Counted from the first letter of the stretch, positions 14,402 through 26,857 are shown. The stretch is 64,000 nucleotides of DNA from Xestospongia muta (GCA_963693285.1 OY848917.1:33739245-33803244), one strand, 5' to 3'. Made by a program: numbers and translations. The notes: a model not told the origin generated them from the letters alone.

Positions 14402-15859
14402 ATGTTCCTCTTCATCACAGTACTTGTTTTAATTGCTACTTCCTATGGAGTTTTCTCTACATCTAGTAAGTATGAATGAATTATATAATATTACGTTCTC
14501 TGTATATGTCAATAGGCTATGACATGACAAAAGAACTTTCAAGTCAAAACTGTTTTCATTATTTAATGTGTCCTTACATTACCTACTGTAGTCAAGAACC
14601 AGAAAACTGCAGTAAGTATTCATGATAAATCAATGCTTCCAAATTAAGAATTTTAAAATAATTCAAATAATATAATATTATATTATTACTCTTTTAACTG
14701 AAAGATCTTATTTGTTTATGCTTCACAGCATCTTCATGTATTGTAGTTAGTACACATTAATATCTCTATGTCACCAATAATATATACATTATGATTGTTT
14801 TAAGATAATGCAGTGTATTTATTGTTCAGTAGTACAACTAAAAACTGTTGCCTTTTGTTTTGATAATATTCATTTATAGGATACCCAGGGCTAAAGGTAC
14901 CTGGAATGTTAGCAATTGGAGACATTATTGGCTGTGAGTAACAATAACATGTATCCAGATGCCATACACATATATTGTAGTGATGGTGATGATTCAACAG
15001 AAATTACGAGCTCATTGTGACTATCTCACTGACTGTCCTGTGTATTGTAACAGTTATCCTACTACATGTAGTAAGTAGACAATACTAAGTTATTACATGA
15101 ACTGTATATGTTACTATAGATAATGTAAAATCTGAGATCTCTTCAACTAATTCAAAGATATTAATTGAACTAAACAAAGCTAATGAGATCAATACAGAGT
15201 ATTGTTTCTATTCTACAATATGTCCATATATTTGGTACTGTAGTCAACATAGTGTAGAGTGTAGTAAGTTATATCTATGTATTGTTATAATATGTACCAC
15301 ATTGATATACTTACAGAAACTAAAGCAGCATCATCTGTGGATAGTATTGGTAAGTTCTCTAGTAATAATACATGAATGAGGTTTGATGCATACAAGCTTA
15401 TGTACTATTAGTATAGCAATCTTTACCATCTTAAAATCTGTAGTAAAGGCTATTTAAATCATGATACATGAGAACACTCGATATAAACTATTCTCGTTTA
15501 TAGGTGATATGCCTCTTAACATGTCTTACTGTCAGTATACTAGGTACTGTCCTATCTTCTGTAGAGAACATTCTAATAGATGTAGTAAGTAGACTATGTA
15601 CTGATATACTCACAATATATTGCTATTATAGATGTTCAATCTCTTCCTCCAATGATCTCTATACCAAGTACTATTGATAAAATAGAACCAACAGATCTAG
15701 ATTCTAGTATAGTAACTATTGAAGAGGCTAGTACAGTGACATATATCTCACCACTAACTATGGAAGAAATAAATCAATGTAAGCTAACAACTTCAAGTAT
15801 TGTAATAACTCTAATTTATTCTAGTCATGGAGAGAATACAGGATATCAGTGAATATTAA
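14402..15859 (+). CDS. Secreted protein with four C-x5-C-x3/5-C-x6-C repeats, copy B (intact)
   Basis: Not a family I recognise. Ten exons: 14402-14465, 14516-14611, a 21-base microexon (about 14729-14749), 14880-14933, 14981-15070, 15120-15263, 15317-15349, 15504-15584, 15632-15778, 15825-15859. All introns are phase 1 with GT/AG ends; the coding length is 765 bases (254 residues), ending ...RIQDISEY. Exon 1 is a signal peptide (MFLFITVLVLIATSYGVFST). Exons 2, 5, 6 and 8 each carry one four-cysteine unit: CFHYLMCPYITYCSQEPENC, CDYLTDCPVYCNSYPTTC, CFYSTICPYIWYCSQHSVEC and CQYTRYCPIFCREHSNRC. Exon 9 is an acidic Ser/Thr/Ile-rich tail. I infer a small disulphide-bonded extracellular protein. 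One exon per repeat with uniform phase explains how the repeats could multiply. Copy C at 17306 is a recent duplicate. Confidence 0.8.
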
Positions 15860-16059
15860 TACATTAGGAATAATTCACTATTGGATTTCAACTAAAATAC
15901 ATAATAAATGTAACTGATACAACTAGACAATTATATTATGTTTATTAAAATTTGTCAATAATACTTATTGAGCTAAAAACTTACTAGTCAAATCATAATA
16001 ATCTTACAAAATTAATAACTTCTTATGAATATTCACATTATCCTTAACTTACTTTCCTG

Positions 16060-16262
16060 TGGGAGTGGTTCAAATTTTATTAAAACTTTTCGGTCAGTAG
16101 TAATATTCTTAGAGAAAAGAAAGTGAGGGGCTGTTAATTCTTCTGACTTGGTAGACCACGTTGATCTACCAGTAGTAGTTAGTGCTAAGAGACGCAATAT
16201 TGTAGAACCTGATAATGAGAATGGCGTATCTCGTTTATTTGAAATAATTGGCTTTAATGAGT
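16060..16262 (+). pseudogene. SAMHD1 exon 1 remnant after copy B
   Basis: Matches the promoter-proximal and exon 1 sequence of the gene at 37201 ('ctgtgggagtggttcaaat', then words VSAKRRNIVEPDNENGVSRL and EIIGFNEFNEE). The ATG is lost and there is a frame change after EKRK. It joins directly into the 3' flank of an EF-hand copy at about 16262, so the rest of SAMHD1 was deleted here. Confidence 0.7.
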
Positions 16263-16537
16263 TTAATGAAGAATTGCTTGGTAACATGAAGACATCATTT
16301 TTGCGTTATTCAGAGACTTATTATTGACTTAACTAGTACAAAGTATATTTTTTTAAAAATGATTTTAGATGATATATTAAAACTGAATACTATTATCTAT
16401 ATTATACTTAGTCATGAGTCTATTCTTATAGTTATAAGTTGAGAAATGGAATAGTGTTTTCAAAATATGATTGTAAATATATTAGACTACTGGTGTTATC
16501 TAAATAAGTCACGAGTCTCTACTTACAGTTATTAATA

Positions 16538-16640
16538 GTTATTAAGCTAACAAAAAGAATTTGACAAAACTTTCATAATTCTCTTGATAATCGATGACCG
16601 ACCCCATCTCCATTGGTGTCAGCTTTATTGAAAATCTCAA
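16538..16640 (-). pseudogene. EF-hand gene 3' fragment
   Basis: About 100 bases matching the last 30 codons of the EF-hand genes (stop region at 16543, through the loop-4 codons), with a 4-base insertion ('gaccgacccc'). It stops abruptly at 16637, where the sequence continues with the transferase tail that normally lies about 750 bases beyond, upstream of the EF-hand start. The breakpoint has only a 2-base overlap (CA). Confidence 0.85.
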
Positions 16641-16830
16641 TGAACATGTCAGAAATGTGATTTGTTTCTTAAGAGCTGGTTCATTTATCTACTATTAAAA
16701 ATGGAACTTCATACAGTATTATAATATTGATGTGTGGATTGTGTTATAAGTTTTTGTGACTATGAACATCTGGTGTTGTTGTAAAACATTGCTGTTGTGA
16801 TCATAAAAAGATTAAGCAAGATTAAATACT
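16637..16830 (+). pseudogene. UDP-glucuronosyltransferase-like tail remnant before copy C
   Basis: A near-identical duplicate of 13738-13930, carrying only the last part of the UDPGT-like gene (FIQYYNIDVW and the basic tail). It is the left end of the 2.9-kb tandem duplication that produced copy C. Confidence 0.6.
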
Positions 16831-17305
16831 TGTACTTCATTCATTTGTATTACACTTATTACTGCTACATTTAAAAAATTGTTTTTAACTATAATGAACA
16901 ATATGAACTCATCACAAAACTATTAAAAGCATTACACATTACATACATTCATAAGTAGTGTCTGTATACTTACAATATATACAGTATTACATGTCCATGT
17001 TTATAATGTATGTACTTATTACATTAACTTATTAGATATTTATATCTATAATTATGTATAAAAGATGGATTTTTTCATTCTTTACTAATAATAGTAAGTA
17101 TATTGTTTTCATTAAAATTGAATGTCACCAAAGTTTTATTATTGGACATCTTTCATTACTATTGAGTTTCGATGTAGTCTTGTCAGTAGTATAACATATC
17201 ATCACGTTTAGTCTGCCACACCCCCTTACTTGGCCCTTGTTATAATCAATCGTCAGGGCTCCTCAGTTCACTGTACTTGCAACTACAAAGTATCTCTCAT
17301 TGAAA

Positions 17306-18788
17306 ATGTTCCTCTTCATCACAGTACTTGTTTTAATTGCTACTTCCTATGGAGTTTTCTCTACATCTAGTAAGTATGAATGAATTATATAATATTACGT
17401 TCTCTGTATATGTCAATAGGCTATGACATGACAAAAGAACTTTCAAGTCAAAACTGTTTTCATTATTTGATGTGTCCTTACATTACCTACTGTAGTCAAG
17501 AACCAGAAAACTGCAGTAAGTATTCATTATAAATCAATACTTCCAAATTAAGAATTTTAAAATATTTCAAATAATATAATATTATTATTACTCTCTTAAG
17601 TGAAAGATCTTATTTGTTTATGCTTCACAGCATCTTCATGTATTGTAGTTAGTACACATTAATATCTCTATGTCACCAATAATATATACATTATGATTGT
17701 TTTAAAATAATGCAGTGTATTTATTGCTAAGTAGTACAATTAAAAACTGTTGCCTTTTGTTTTGATAATATTCATTTATAGGATACCCAGGGCTAAAGGT
17801 ACCTGGAATGTTAGCAATTGGAGACATTATTGGCTGTGAGTAACAATAACATGTATCTAGATCTCATACACATATATTGTAGTGATGGTGATGATTCAAC
17901 AGAAAGTACGAGCTCATTGTGACTATCTCACTGACTGTCCTGTGTATTGTAACAGTTATCCTACTACATGTAGTAAGTAGACAATACTAAGTTATTACAT
18001 GAACTGTATATGTTACTATAGATAATGTAAAATCTGAGATCTCTTCAACTAATTCAAAGATATTAATTGAACTAAACCAAGCTAATGAGATCAATACAGA
18101 GTATTGTTTCTATTCTACAATATGTCCATATATTTGGTACTGTAGTCAACATAGTGTAGAGTGTAGTAAGTTATATCTATGTATTGTTATAATGTACCAC
18201 ATTGATATACTTATAGAAACTAAAGCAGCATCATCTGTGGATAGTATTGGTAAGTTCTCTAGTAATAATACATGAATGAGTTTAATGGATACAAGCTTAT
18301 GTACTATTAGTGTAGCTGTCTTGTAAATATGTACTATTAATATAGTAGTATTATCCATCTTAAAATCTGTAGTAAAGGCTATTTAAATCATGATACATGA
18401 GAACACTCGATATAAACTATTCTCGTTTATAGGTGATATGCCTCTTAACATGTCTTACTGTCAGTATACTAGGTACTGTCCTATCTTCTGTAGAGAACAC
18501 CCTAATAGATGTAGTAAGTAGACTATGTACTGATATACTCACAATATATTGCTATTATAGATGTTCAATCTCTTCCTCCAATGATCTCTATACCAAGTAC
18601 TATTGATAAGATAGAACCAACAGATCTAGATTCTAGTATAGTAACTATTGAAGAGGCTAGTACAGTGACATATATCTCACCACTAACTATGGAAGAAATA
18701 AATCAATGTAAGCTAACAACTTCAAGTATTGTAATAACTCTAATTTATTTTAGTCATGGAGAGAATACAGGATATCAGTGAATATTAA
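17306..18788 (+). CDS. Secreted protein with four C-x5-C-x3/5-C-x6-C repeats, copy C (intact)
   Basis: The tandem duplicate of the gene at 14402 with the same ten-exon layout and all splice sites kept: signal-peptide exon 17306-17369, cysteine-unit exons near 17420, 17885, 18024 and 18433, acidic exon near 18561, last exon ending at 18788. Only a few residues differ (for example V for L in QQKVRAHC, and P for S in REHPNRC). All sixteen repeat cysteines are present. The conservation of frame, cysteines and splice sites in both B and C, while copies A, D and E are broken, suggests these two are the functional genes. Function unknown; secretion is inferred from the N-terminal hydrophobic segment. 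Confidence 0.8.
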
Positions 18789-18999
18789 TACATTATGAGT
18801 AATTCACTATTGGATTTCAACTAAAATACATAATAAATGTAACTGATACAACTAGACAATTATATTATGTTTATTAAAATTTGTCAGTAATACTTATTGA
18901 GCTAAAAACTTACTAGTCAAATGATAATAATCTTACAAAATTAATAACTTCTTTTGAATATTCACATTATCCTAAACTTACTTTCCTGTGGGAGTGGTT

Positions 19000-20996
19000 C
19001 AAATTTTATTAAAACTTTTCGGTCAGTAGTAACACTCTTAAAGAAAAGAAAGTGAGGGGCTGTTAATTCTTCTGATTTGGTCTACCAGTAGTAGTTAGTG
19101 CTAAGAGACGCAATATTGTAGAACCTGATAATGAGAATGGCTTATCTCATTTACTTGAAATAATTGGCTTTAATGAGTTTAATGAAGAATTGCTTGGTTA
19201 CATGAAGACATCATTTTTGCATTATTCAGAGACTTATTATTAACTTATCTAGTACAAAGTATATTTTTTAAAAATGATTCTAGATGATATATTAAAACTG
19301 AATACTATTATCTATATTATACTTAGTCATGAGTCTATTCTTATAGTTATAAGTTGAGAAATGGAATAGTGTTTTCAAAATGTGATTGCAAATATATTAG
19401 ACAATGTAGGCTAACAACTTCCAAGTATTATAATAACTCTAATTTATTCCAGTCATGAAGAGAATACAGGATATCAGTGAATACTAATACATTAGGAGTA
19501 ACTCTCTATTGGATTTGAACTAAATAAATGTAACTGACACAACTTGACAAATATATTATGGTTATTAAAAATTGTCAGTAATACTTATTGAGCAAAAAAC
19601 ATTTTTCCTTAACTTACTTTCCTATGGGAGTAGTTCAAATATTATTAAAACTTTTGGGTCAGTGGTAATGGCTACTCTTAGAGAAAAGAAAGTGAGGGGT
19701 TTTTAATTCTTCTGACTTGCTAGACCTCCTTGATCTACCAGTAGTTATAACAGTTATAGGAAGACTAAGAGAGATATAGTACATAAAAGTACATTCATAT
19801 CAATAGTACCAGCTCATTTTAAAAGTGATCAATTGATTCAACCAATCTATGGTCATATATAAGTTGAATATAATATAAGATGAAAATGGTGATAATAGTA
19901 AACATCACACTATTTTATTTGTATATTGATTTTATAAATGTGTATTGAATTAAATGAGTAATTACTTAGACTATAGAATTTTCATGGATAATAAACCTGT
20001 TTGTGAAATCTATTACAATGGAATGTATGAATGAGATAACATCTATATCATAATACGTTTGATCTAAGAAATAAAGTACTTAGTAATCAAAACATGACCT
20101 AGATTTTGTTTACCATTTATTGTCTGTTCTAATGTCGTTGATGGTAGTGTTTTATTATAATTGATTTTCTTAATATTATAGTGAAATTGGTAGTTTGATG
20201 TCATGAAACGATGTCAGTCATATCAGTGCTTATGTACAGGCAAAGAAAATTTGAGGTAATGGATGGATAGATGCCGCAGGGTTTCATCTACAGGGGGGGG
20301 GGGGGTGAGGGTGAACCTTCCCCCCTAAATTCCTGACTTCCCCCCCCCCCCCAAGCATATTTAAAAAAAACAATTCTGTTCATCATGTGATTACATGTTA
20401 ATACCTGTGTATAATATTTAAAAAGTGTTGTGAATTAATTAATTACTGTGACTTCTCCTCGCTGAACTTTTCTAGATGAAACCCTGGATCATGAATGAAT
20501 AAATGAAGGAATGAATAGATGGAAAGACAACAGGAGAATAGAATGGGGTCAACTTGAGTACAAATAGTAGCTTAATGGATGAATAATTGAATAAAAGAAA
20601 ATGATAGGCTTTATTAGGTGTTTAATGATCCAAAACATGGTCATATTGAATTCTACCCAATTTTAACATCTATTACTGGTACACATCAATTTCAATTACT
20701 ATGTTACATCAAACATGGTGTATATATTACATTAAGTATAACACATCTCTCCTAATCAGGTGGAATGAATTATGTGTTTACAGGAGCTTCTCATAAATAT
20801 TTTAACACAGCTTAGGCTAAGTACATATAATACAGTATAATATACACAATATTATATGATAATATGTCCTTGCAAGGTGTCTTATTTAGCTGATGATTTT
20901 ATTAAGAATTTACAACATTGTCAAATAGAAGTTAACATTACTGTCAATGATGTTTTATGGAAAGTAAGGCCTTTGTATTCTTATATTTAATGCCTC
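19000..20996 (+). pseudogene. SAMHD1 exon fragments, unit 2
   Basis: Two decayed exon 1 pieces (about 19035-19180 and 19650-19745, the first ending in EF-hand flank), an extra piece of the cysteine-gene last exons (19405-19480), then exon 3 (20180-20250), exon 4 (20620-20720), exon 5 (20758-20818) and exon 6 (20880-20960) of SAMHD1. A MITE is inserted between exons 3 and 4. The set ends at a short (TC)6 run at 20996-21009, at the same intron position where the other fragment sets have long TC tracts. Confidence 0.65.
20277..20486. mobile_element. MITE with 14-base perfect TIRs and G/C homopolymers
   Basis: A 210-base element with ends CAGGGTTTCATCTA and its exact reverse complement. Just inside the left end is a run of 13 G, and about 45 bases further a run of 14 C, so the left part can fold on itself. 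Possible imperfect 8-base target repeats are agatgccg and gatcatga. The CAGGG terminus and 8-base duplication would fit a non-autonomous hAT element, but that is uncertain. No coding capacity. Confidence 0.7.
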
Positions 20997-21009
20997 TCTC
21001 TCTCTCTGG

Positions 21010-21655
21010 TCTACATAGTGAGACAAAAATCTACAACAACAGAACAATTCAATTATTTTGTCCTAAGACAGGGGGACACATTATATGATGTAGCTATGAA
21101 TTTTTGGAACACTGTTTCTGTAAATGTTGTTACAGCAAGTGTAGTAAGACTAAGAGTGATTTAGTAGTCTTTATGTTGACATTATTATCTATCAACATAG
21201 TAATAATCTAGTTATAATTAAGTACATATTTTAATTAATTATTTTAGTTTATCAGTATATAAAAGATAATCATTTCAATAGCAGTAGCTCACTTTAAAGA
21301 AAATCAGTTGATTTAACTAATAATTTTTGAGCATTTTCCTCATATCATTGGCTTTTATATATATGTATCGTTTATGTAGTTATTTTGTTATAACAATACT
21401 CACAATCATTATTTATGTATATCTTTTTATTGATCTTTTGTACATATTGTTCAAATGACAATCATGTTTTCGTAAGTTACACTCTTCATAATTAGATAAT
21501 GATAAAAATTGTTCGGTCCATCCAGATAATAAGGGTGTGGATATAGAGGAGTGTAGTGCGAGTTTGAAACCAGCTGATTTTACTGTCAGTTAAATGTGAC
21601 TTGTAGAAGTGTTTACAGATATTGTTGGAAATAAAAGAATCTGTAGCACAGAACT
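21010..21655. other. Repeated block downstream of TC tract; no gene seen
   Basis: The first 300 bases ('ctacatagtgagacaaaaat', 'tgttacagcaa') recur at about 9795-10080 and 23510-23820, each time just after the TC tract of a SAMHD1 fragment set. The remainder (about 21330-21655) is unique in the window and slightly richer in G+C. No coding signal. Confidence 0.6.
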
Positions 21656-21659
21656 TGTG

Positions 21660-21804
21660 GATCATCAGTAATATACGGTAATTATGCGGGAAATTGTGTG
21701 AAGCTGAGTGGGCGTCACTTCCGTATGTTGCGTCATCATTATTGCATCATATGATATGATCCCTAAAACCTAAACTACCGAGGTGGCGAATATTACTGAT
21801 GATC
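21660..21804. mobile_element. Short MITE with GATCATCAGTAATAT inverted ends
   Basis: A 145-base unit bounded by GATCATCAGTAATAT and its exact reverse complement ATATTACTGATGATC. It is flanked by ttgtg on the left and ttgta on the right, a possible TTGT target duplication. Interior is richer in G+C than its surroundings and non-coding. Confidence 0.65.
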
Positions 21805-22479
21805 TTGTAACATTTTTGTACGATACTACATGTTTTGAGTCCGTATATTGAATATTTCTGACGAAGCAGTTCGAACTGTCTTACTCCAAAACGCAGGGGA
21901 CTAACATGCTGATTTCTACAGCCATTGTAGAATTACTTATGACCAATCTTTGGGCGAAATAAGAATTAAATATTTGTTGTTCTTAGTAGATTTTTTCTGT
22001 CTGAAATTTGATGGTTTCTGGTGATTGATCATTTACTCTACATTATGGACAAAATGGTATTACACAAAATACATAGTAAATTATAATAATAATACAGTAT
22101 ATTATACACAGTATTGTAACCAATCTGTGGTCATATATTGATTGAATATAATATAAGATGAAATGTTGATAACAGTAAACATACTATTCTTAACATAGTT
22201 ATAGACAGTCATGTTATGTCTAGGTAACTAATTAGACAATAGAATTTTAACGGATGCTAAACCTATGCATGAGGGCTATTACTATGGAATTTATCATTAT
22301 TTCATACCATATATTCATGATCTGAGAAGTAAAAGGAACTGTCAATTCCATAGTAATTAGTAACTAAGATATTATACAGCTGTGGGAATGTAATATGTTC
22401 TATATTTAATACAACCTTCATTGTTAGTTACTATAATAATGTCATTAATGGTAGTGTTTTATTATAATAAAAATTCTTA

Positions 22480-23140
22480 ATATTATAGTGAGATAGGTAG
22501 TCAGTTTGATGTCAAGACATGGTGTTAGTCTTATCCGTTCTTACTACAGGTAAAGAAAGGTAAGGTAATGGATCGATAGTAGATAGAGGAATGAATAGGT
22601 GAAAGGACAGCAAAACAATAGAATTGGGTCAGCTTGTGTACAAGTGATAGATTGATGGATGGATAAATGAACAAATGAAATCATTTTTTTGGATTGTTAG
22701 GTCTTTAATATTCATTCATGGTCATATTGAACCCCACCCACTTTTAATATCTACACATCAATTTCAAAGACTTTATTACATCAAACAATTAGGTATATAC
22801 TTTATGCTAATGAGGTAATAGCACATATCACTGTATCAGGTGGAGGATATTATATGTTTCCAAGGGCTTCTCATAATAGATTTGAACACAGCTTAGGGTA
22901 AGTACATGTAGTCCAAGATATAATACACAGTACTATTATATGGTAATATGTCTTATTTAGCTGGTGAATTTATTGAGAGTTTACAACGTTGTCAAGAAGA
23001 ACTTAACATTATTGCCAATGATGTGTTATGTATAAAGATAGCTGGACTATGCTATTGTTTAAGTGATGGTCCATTCTCTCATCGTGTTAGGACAAATTAT
23101 TCCTCTCGTTAATAAAGATAAAAATTGGAAAGAAAGCCCT
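22480..23140 (+). pseudogene. SAMHD1 exon fragments 3-6, unit 2b
   Basis: Decayed exon 3 (22490-22558), exon 4 (about 22705-22795, GHIEPHPLL then TSISKTLLHQTI), exon 5 (22838-22902, [20 protein letters not shown]) and exon 6 (22945-23132, [28 protein letters not shown]). Exon 5 is nearly intact and keeps the catalytic His of FEH, but exon 6 has YCLSDG where the active gene has HDLGHG, so the metal-binding HD pair is lost. Followed at once by the TC microsatellite. Confidence 0.8.
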
Positions 23141-23158
23141 TCATATTCTTTAACTTGA

Positions 23159-23350
<192 letters not shown>

Positions 23351-23399
23351 TACTAATTCAAATTCAAAGTCATCTTTCTCTGCCTCTGTCATTCTTTTC

Positions 23400-24690
23400 A
23401 TCTTTCCTTTCAAACAATAACATGTTACTTAGGTGAATAATCTTTTTGATGGTTTCCTGCATTTTTGAGTTAGTACAATTATTGTTGGTCAGTGTACTGC
23501 ATTTTGGTCTACGTAGTGAGACAAAAATTTACAACAACAGACCAATTCAATTATTTGGCCTATAGGACATGGGAACACATCATATAGTATGGTAGTAAAT
23601 TTTTAGGACAGTGCTTCTGTAAACGTTGTTACAGCAATTTTAGGAAGACTTAATAGTGATTTAGTAGTCTTTATGTTGACATTATTATATATACATAGTA
23701 ATAATCTGGTTGTAATTAAGAACATATTTTAATTAATTATTTTAGTTTATTTATATATAAAAGATAATCTTTTCATTAGTAGCGGCTCACTTTAAAGTGA
23801 ACCAGTTGATTTAACTAATCTGTGGTAATATGTAAGTTGAATATAATATATATAAGATGAAATGTTGATAATAGTAAACATACTATTCTTAACATAGTTA
23901 TAGACAGTCATGTTATGTCTAGGTAACTAATTAGACGATAGAATTTAATGGATGATAAACTGGATAAAATGTTGAAAATAGTAAATATCACATGATTTTT
24001 CTTTGTGTATTGATTTACAGTAATGTGTAGTTAATTGACTGAAAATTAATCAAAGAATAGAATTTTCGTGGTGCTGCTTGTGAGGTCTGATTCAATGGAA
24101 TTTATTATGAGATAACATCCATACCATAATACACATGATCTGGTAGGTATAGGAACTGTGAATTCTATTAAAACCAAATCAGGACAATGTTTACTAATCA
24201 ATTTAACAATATAGTATAATCAATGTCAGCAATATTTTGTCTACAATGATTTCTGTTATATAATGATTCATTTAATTAAGTAGATTATCCTAGTTATTGT
24301 ACCCACATAACTAGAGCACATACCATAATTAAAAGAACTATAATAAGGATTTCTGTTAATTTTATCAGATTGTTCATCAATTAAATCTATCAATTCTTCA
24401 GAACTCTCTTATACATTTTTATAGTTATATCATGAGTATATTTATAATAAACCACACCTATCCATGTTTGTAATCATTGAAGCCATATATGAAACTTGCC
24501 CTGGAGCACAATTTTCTTGATTAAATGAAGAGTTGGTTGGTAACATGAAGACATCATTTTTGCACTATTCAGAGACTTATTATTAACTTAACTAGTACAA
24601 AGTATATATTTAAAAATGGTTTTACATGATATATTAGAACTACATGCTGTTATCTAAATAAGTCATGATCTCTTCTTACAGTTATTAAAA
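23400..24690. other. Repeated flank between unit 2 and EF-hand copy 3
   Basis: Contains the block shared with 9650-10150 and 21010-21320, a diverged MITE-like piece (about 23905-24175), and then sequence that closely matches 1-640, the 3' flank of EF-hand copy 1. No gene seen. Confidence 0.6.
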
Positions 24691-24694
24691 GTTA

Positions 24695-25183
24695 TTAAGC
24701 TGACAAAAAGAATTTGACAAAACTTTCATAATTCTCTTCATAATCAATGATCCCATCTCCTTTGGTGTCAGCTTTATTGAAAATTTCATTGATTGTTTCT
24801 TGCTTAATGTTCAATGATTTATGAAACTGCAAAAATTCTTCATAAGATATAGCTCCCTCATTATTAATATCCATGATCTTAAAACTTGCATCAGCTAATC
24901 CTTTCACACGTTCTTTGGCATCTGGTAGAGAAACAATTCTTTTGGCTTGTTCTACAAACTCCTCTTCAGTAACTACTTCTTCATCAATTAATGAGATAGC
25001 TTTAACTATTTTATAGTATTCCTTTTCCTTATCTGGACCTTCGTTTCTGTAGGCAGCCAGTTTTTTAGCTACAATAGCTATGTCTGCATTATCAACAACA
25101 CCATTTTTGTCTGCATCCAAATGGGAAAAGCGCAATTTCATTTTCTTGATCCAAGTAGTACTGTCTGTAAACGAGGTATCCAT
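24695..25183 (-). CDS. EF-hand calcium-binding protein, tandem copy 3 (divergent)
   Basis: Intronless, 162 residues, open, same start context. It is the most divergent of the four in the calcium loops: loop 3 is DINNEGAISYEE (Asp to Glu at loop position 5) and loop 4 is DTKGDGIIDYEE (Asn to Lys at position 3, which removes a normal side-chain ligand). Loop 1 (residues 23-34) is unchanged. Weaker calcium binding at the fourth site is a reasonable inference. It heads the third cassette, upstream of a transferase remnant and the broken cysteine-repeat copy D. Confidence 0.88.
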   Translation of the reverse strand: MDTSFTDSTTWIKKMKLRFSHLDADKNGVVDNADIAIVAKKLAAYRNEGPDKEKEYYKIVKAISLIDEEVVTEEEFVEQAKRIVSLPDAKERVKGLADASFKIMDINNEGAISYEEFLQFHKSLNIKQETINEIFNKADTKGDGIIDYEENYESFVKFFLSA

Positions 25184-25789
25184 CCTGGCTAGTGTATGTA
25201 GATCCTCAACACAAAAAAGTAGATAAAAGAGAAGAGAAATGATGAAGGAGGAATTACAAGAAACTTTTATTAGCGCTACTATATTAAATAATTAAATATT
25301 ATTAAATCAGATTCATAGACAATATTCATTAGGTGATGGGTGTGTTCTAAATTGTTTTAATCTGATATAGAGCTGGATATCCATATAAATGTATAGGTCA
25401 GTGGTTGCAATATTATGAAGTCATATGTTTCTAAGACATGATTTACATAGCATATATTTAATATCTCATGTGAGTGTTGGTTATAAAGAATTCATTCACC
25501 TTCACACTACTCTAGACATCTTGTTCACATCTTTTAATGGTTTAAATATAATATGTTTATTGCACTGCTAAATATTAGGTAAAGAATTACGTTGTTAACA
25601 TAACTAAGTGATTTGGGTTCTGGTAAAACAATTATCACATTCGATCCATATATAGATATATATAAGCTATGTTGATATTTTGTCTCACATTAAAGCTTTC
25701 GACAATAATGAAATAACTTTGAAAGTCTAGTCATAGTAATATGGATATAAGTACTTTTTAAAACTCAGAAGTTGTCATTAATATATAAA

Positions 25790-26400
25790 AGCTTAGAACT
25801 AATTTAATCCCAAATAAAGTGACTGCATATGATAGTGTGGACTTGGTTCACAAAATTGGTACAAGTGGTTACAATGAACAAGTTATATTAGTGAGTCGTT
25901 TATTAAGAGCTGTGGCTAATAATGGTGTTGATCTGGTAGAACAATATGCTGATGTATGACATGATCATGGTATACCTTCATTTATCCACTTTTAATGGAA
26001 GTTTATAGAGTATTATAATATTGATGTATAGTTGTTGATAGTAAGCAATGCTATTGTGATCATCTAGTGTTGCAATAGTGCCATAGAATTTCTGTACCAT
26101 ACTGTACCAGTTATATGTTTTCAAAGTGCATTTGAGCAGTTTGACGTTGCCTAAAGACTGGAATCTCAAGGCTTAAGTAAATGGCTCATCCCAAGTAAAC
26201 TGCATGACTACCTATGATATTGTTGACATAATCAACAAAATTAGGACAGGTGGCTACAATGAACATGTCAGAAAAGTGATTTGTTTATTAAAAGCTGGTT
26301 CATTTATCTACTATTAAAAATGGAACTTCATACAGTATTATAATATTGATGTGTGAGTGGTGATACATTGCTGTTGTGATCACCAAAACACTAAGCAAGA
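25790..26400 (+). pseudogene. UDP-glucuronosyltransferase-like remnants, unit 3
   Basis: Two overlapping C-terminal pieces. The first (25800-26075) has NKIGTSGYNEQVI, LLRAVANNGVDLVEQYAD, HDHGIPSFIHF and EYYNIDV. The second (26080-26400) has CFQSAFEQFDVA and LESQGLSKWLIPSKLHDY followed by another helix and tail. In UDPGTs the VP.ic.q..fEQ.dvA.r.e..GlG segment follows the signature motif that contacts the sugar nucleotide. Stops occur in both pieces. Confidence 0.65.
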
Positions 26401-26857
26401 TTAAATACTTGTACTTCATTCATTTGTATTACATTTTATTACTGTTAATAGATTGAGTTATTTTTAACTATAATGAACAATATGAAGTCATTGCAAAACT
26501 ATTAAAAGCATTGCACATTACATACATCCATAAGTAGTGTCTGTATACTTACAATATATACAGTATTACATGTCCATGATTATAATGTATGTGCTTGTTA
26601 CATTAAAATATGCATTTTTTCGTTCTTTACTAATAATAGTAAATATATTGTTTTAATGAAATTTAATGTCATCAAAGTTTTATTATCGCACATCTTTCAG
26701 TATTAACAATTTCAATGTAGTCTTGTCAGTTATATAACATAACCATCACGCTTAGTCTGCCACACCCCCTTATTTCTGGCCCTTATTATAATTAATCTAT
26801 TATAAACGTATCAGGTCTCATCAGGTCACAGTACTTGCAAAGTATCTCTCATTTAAA

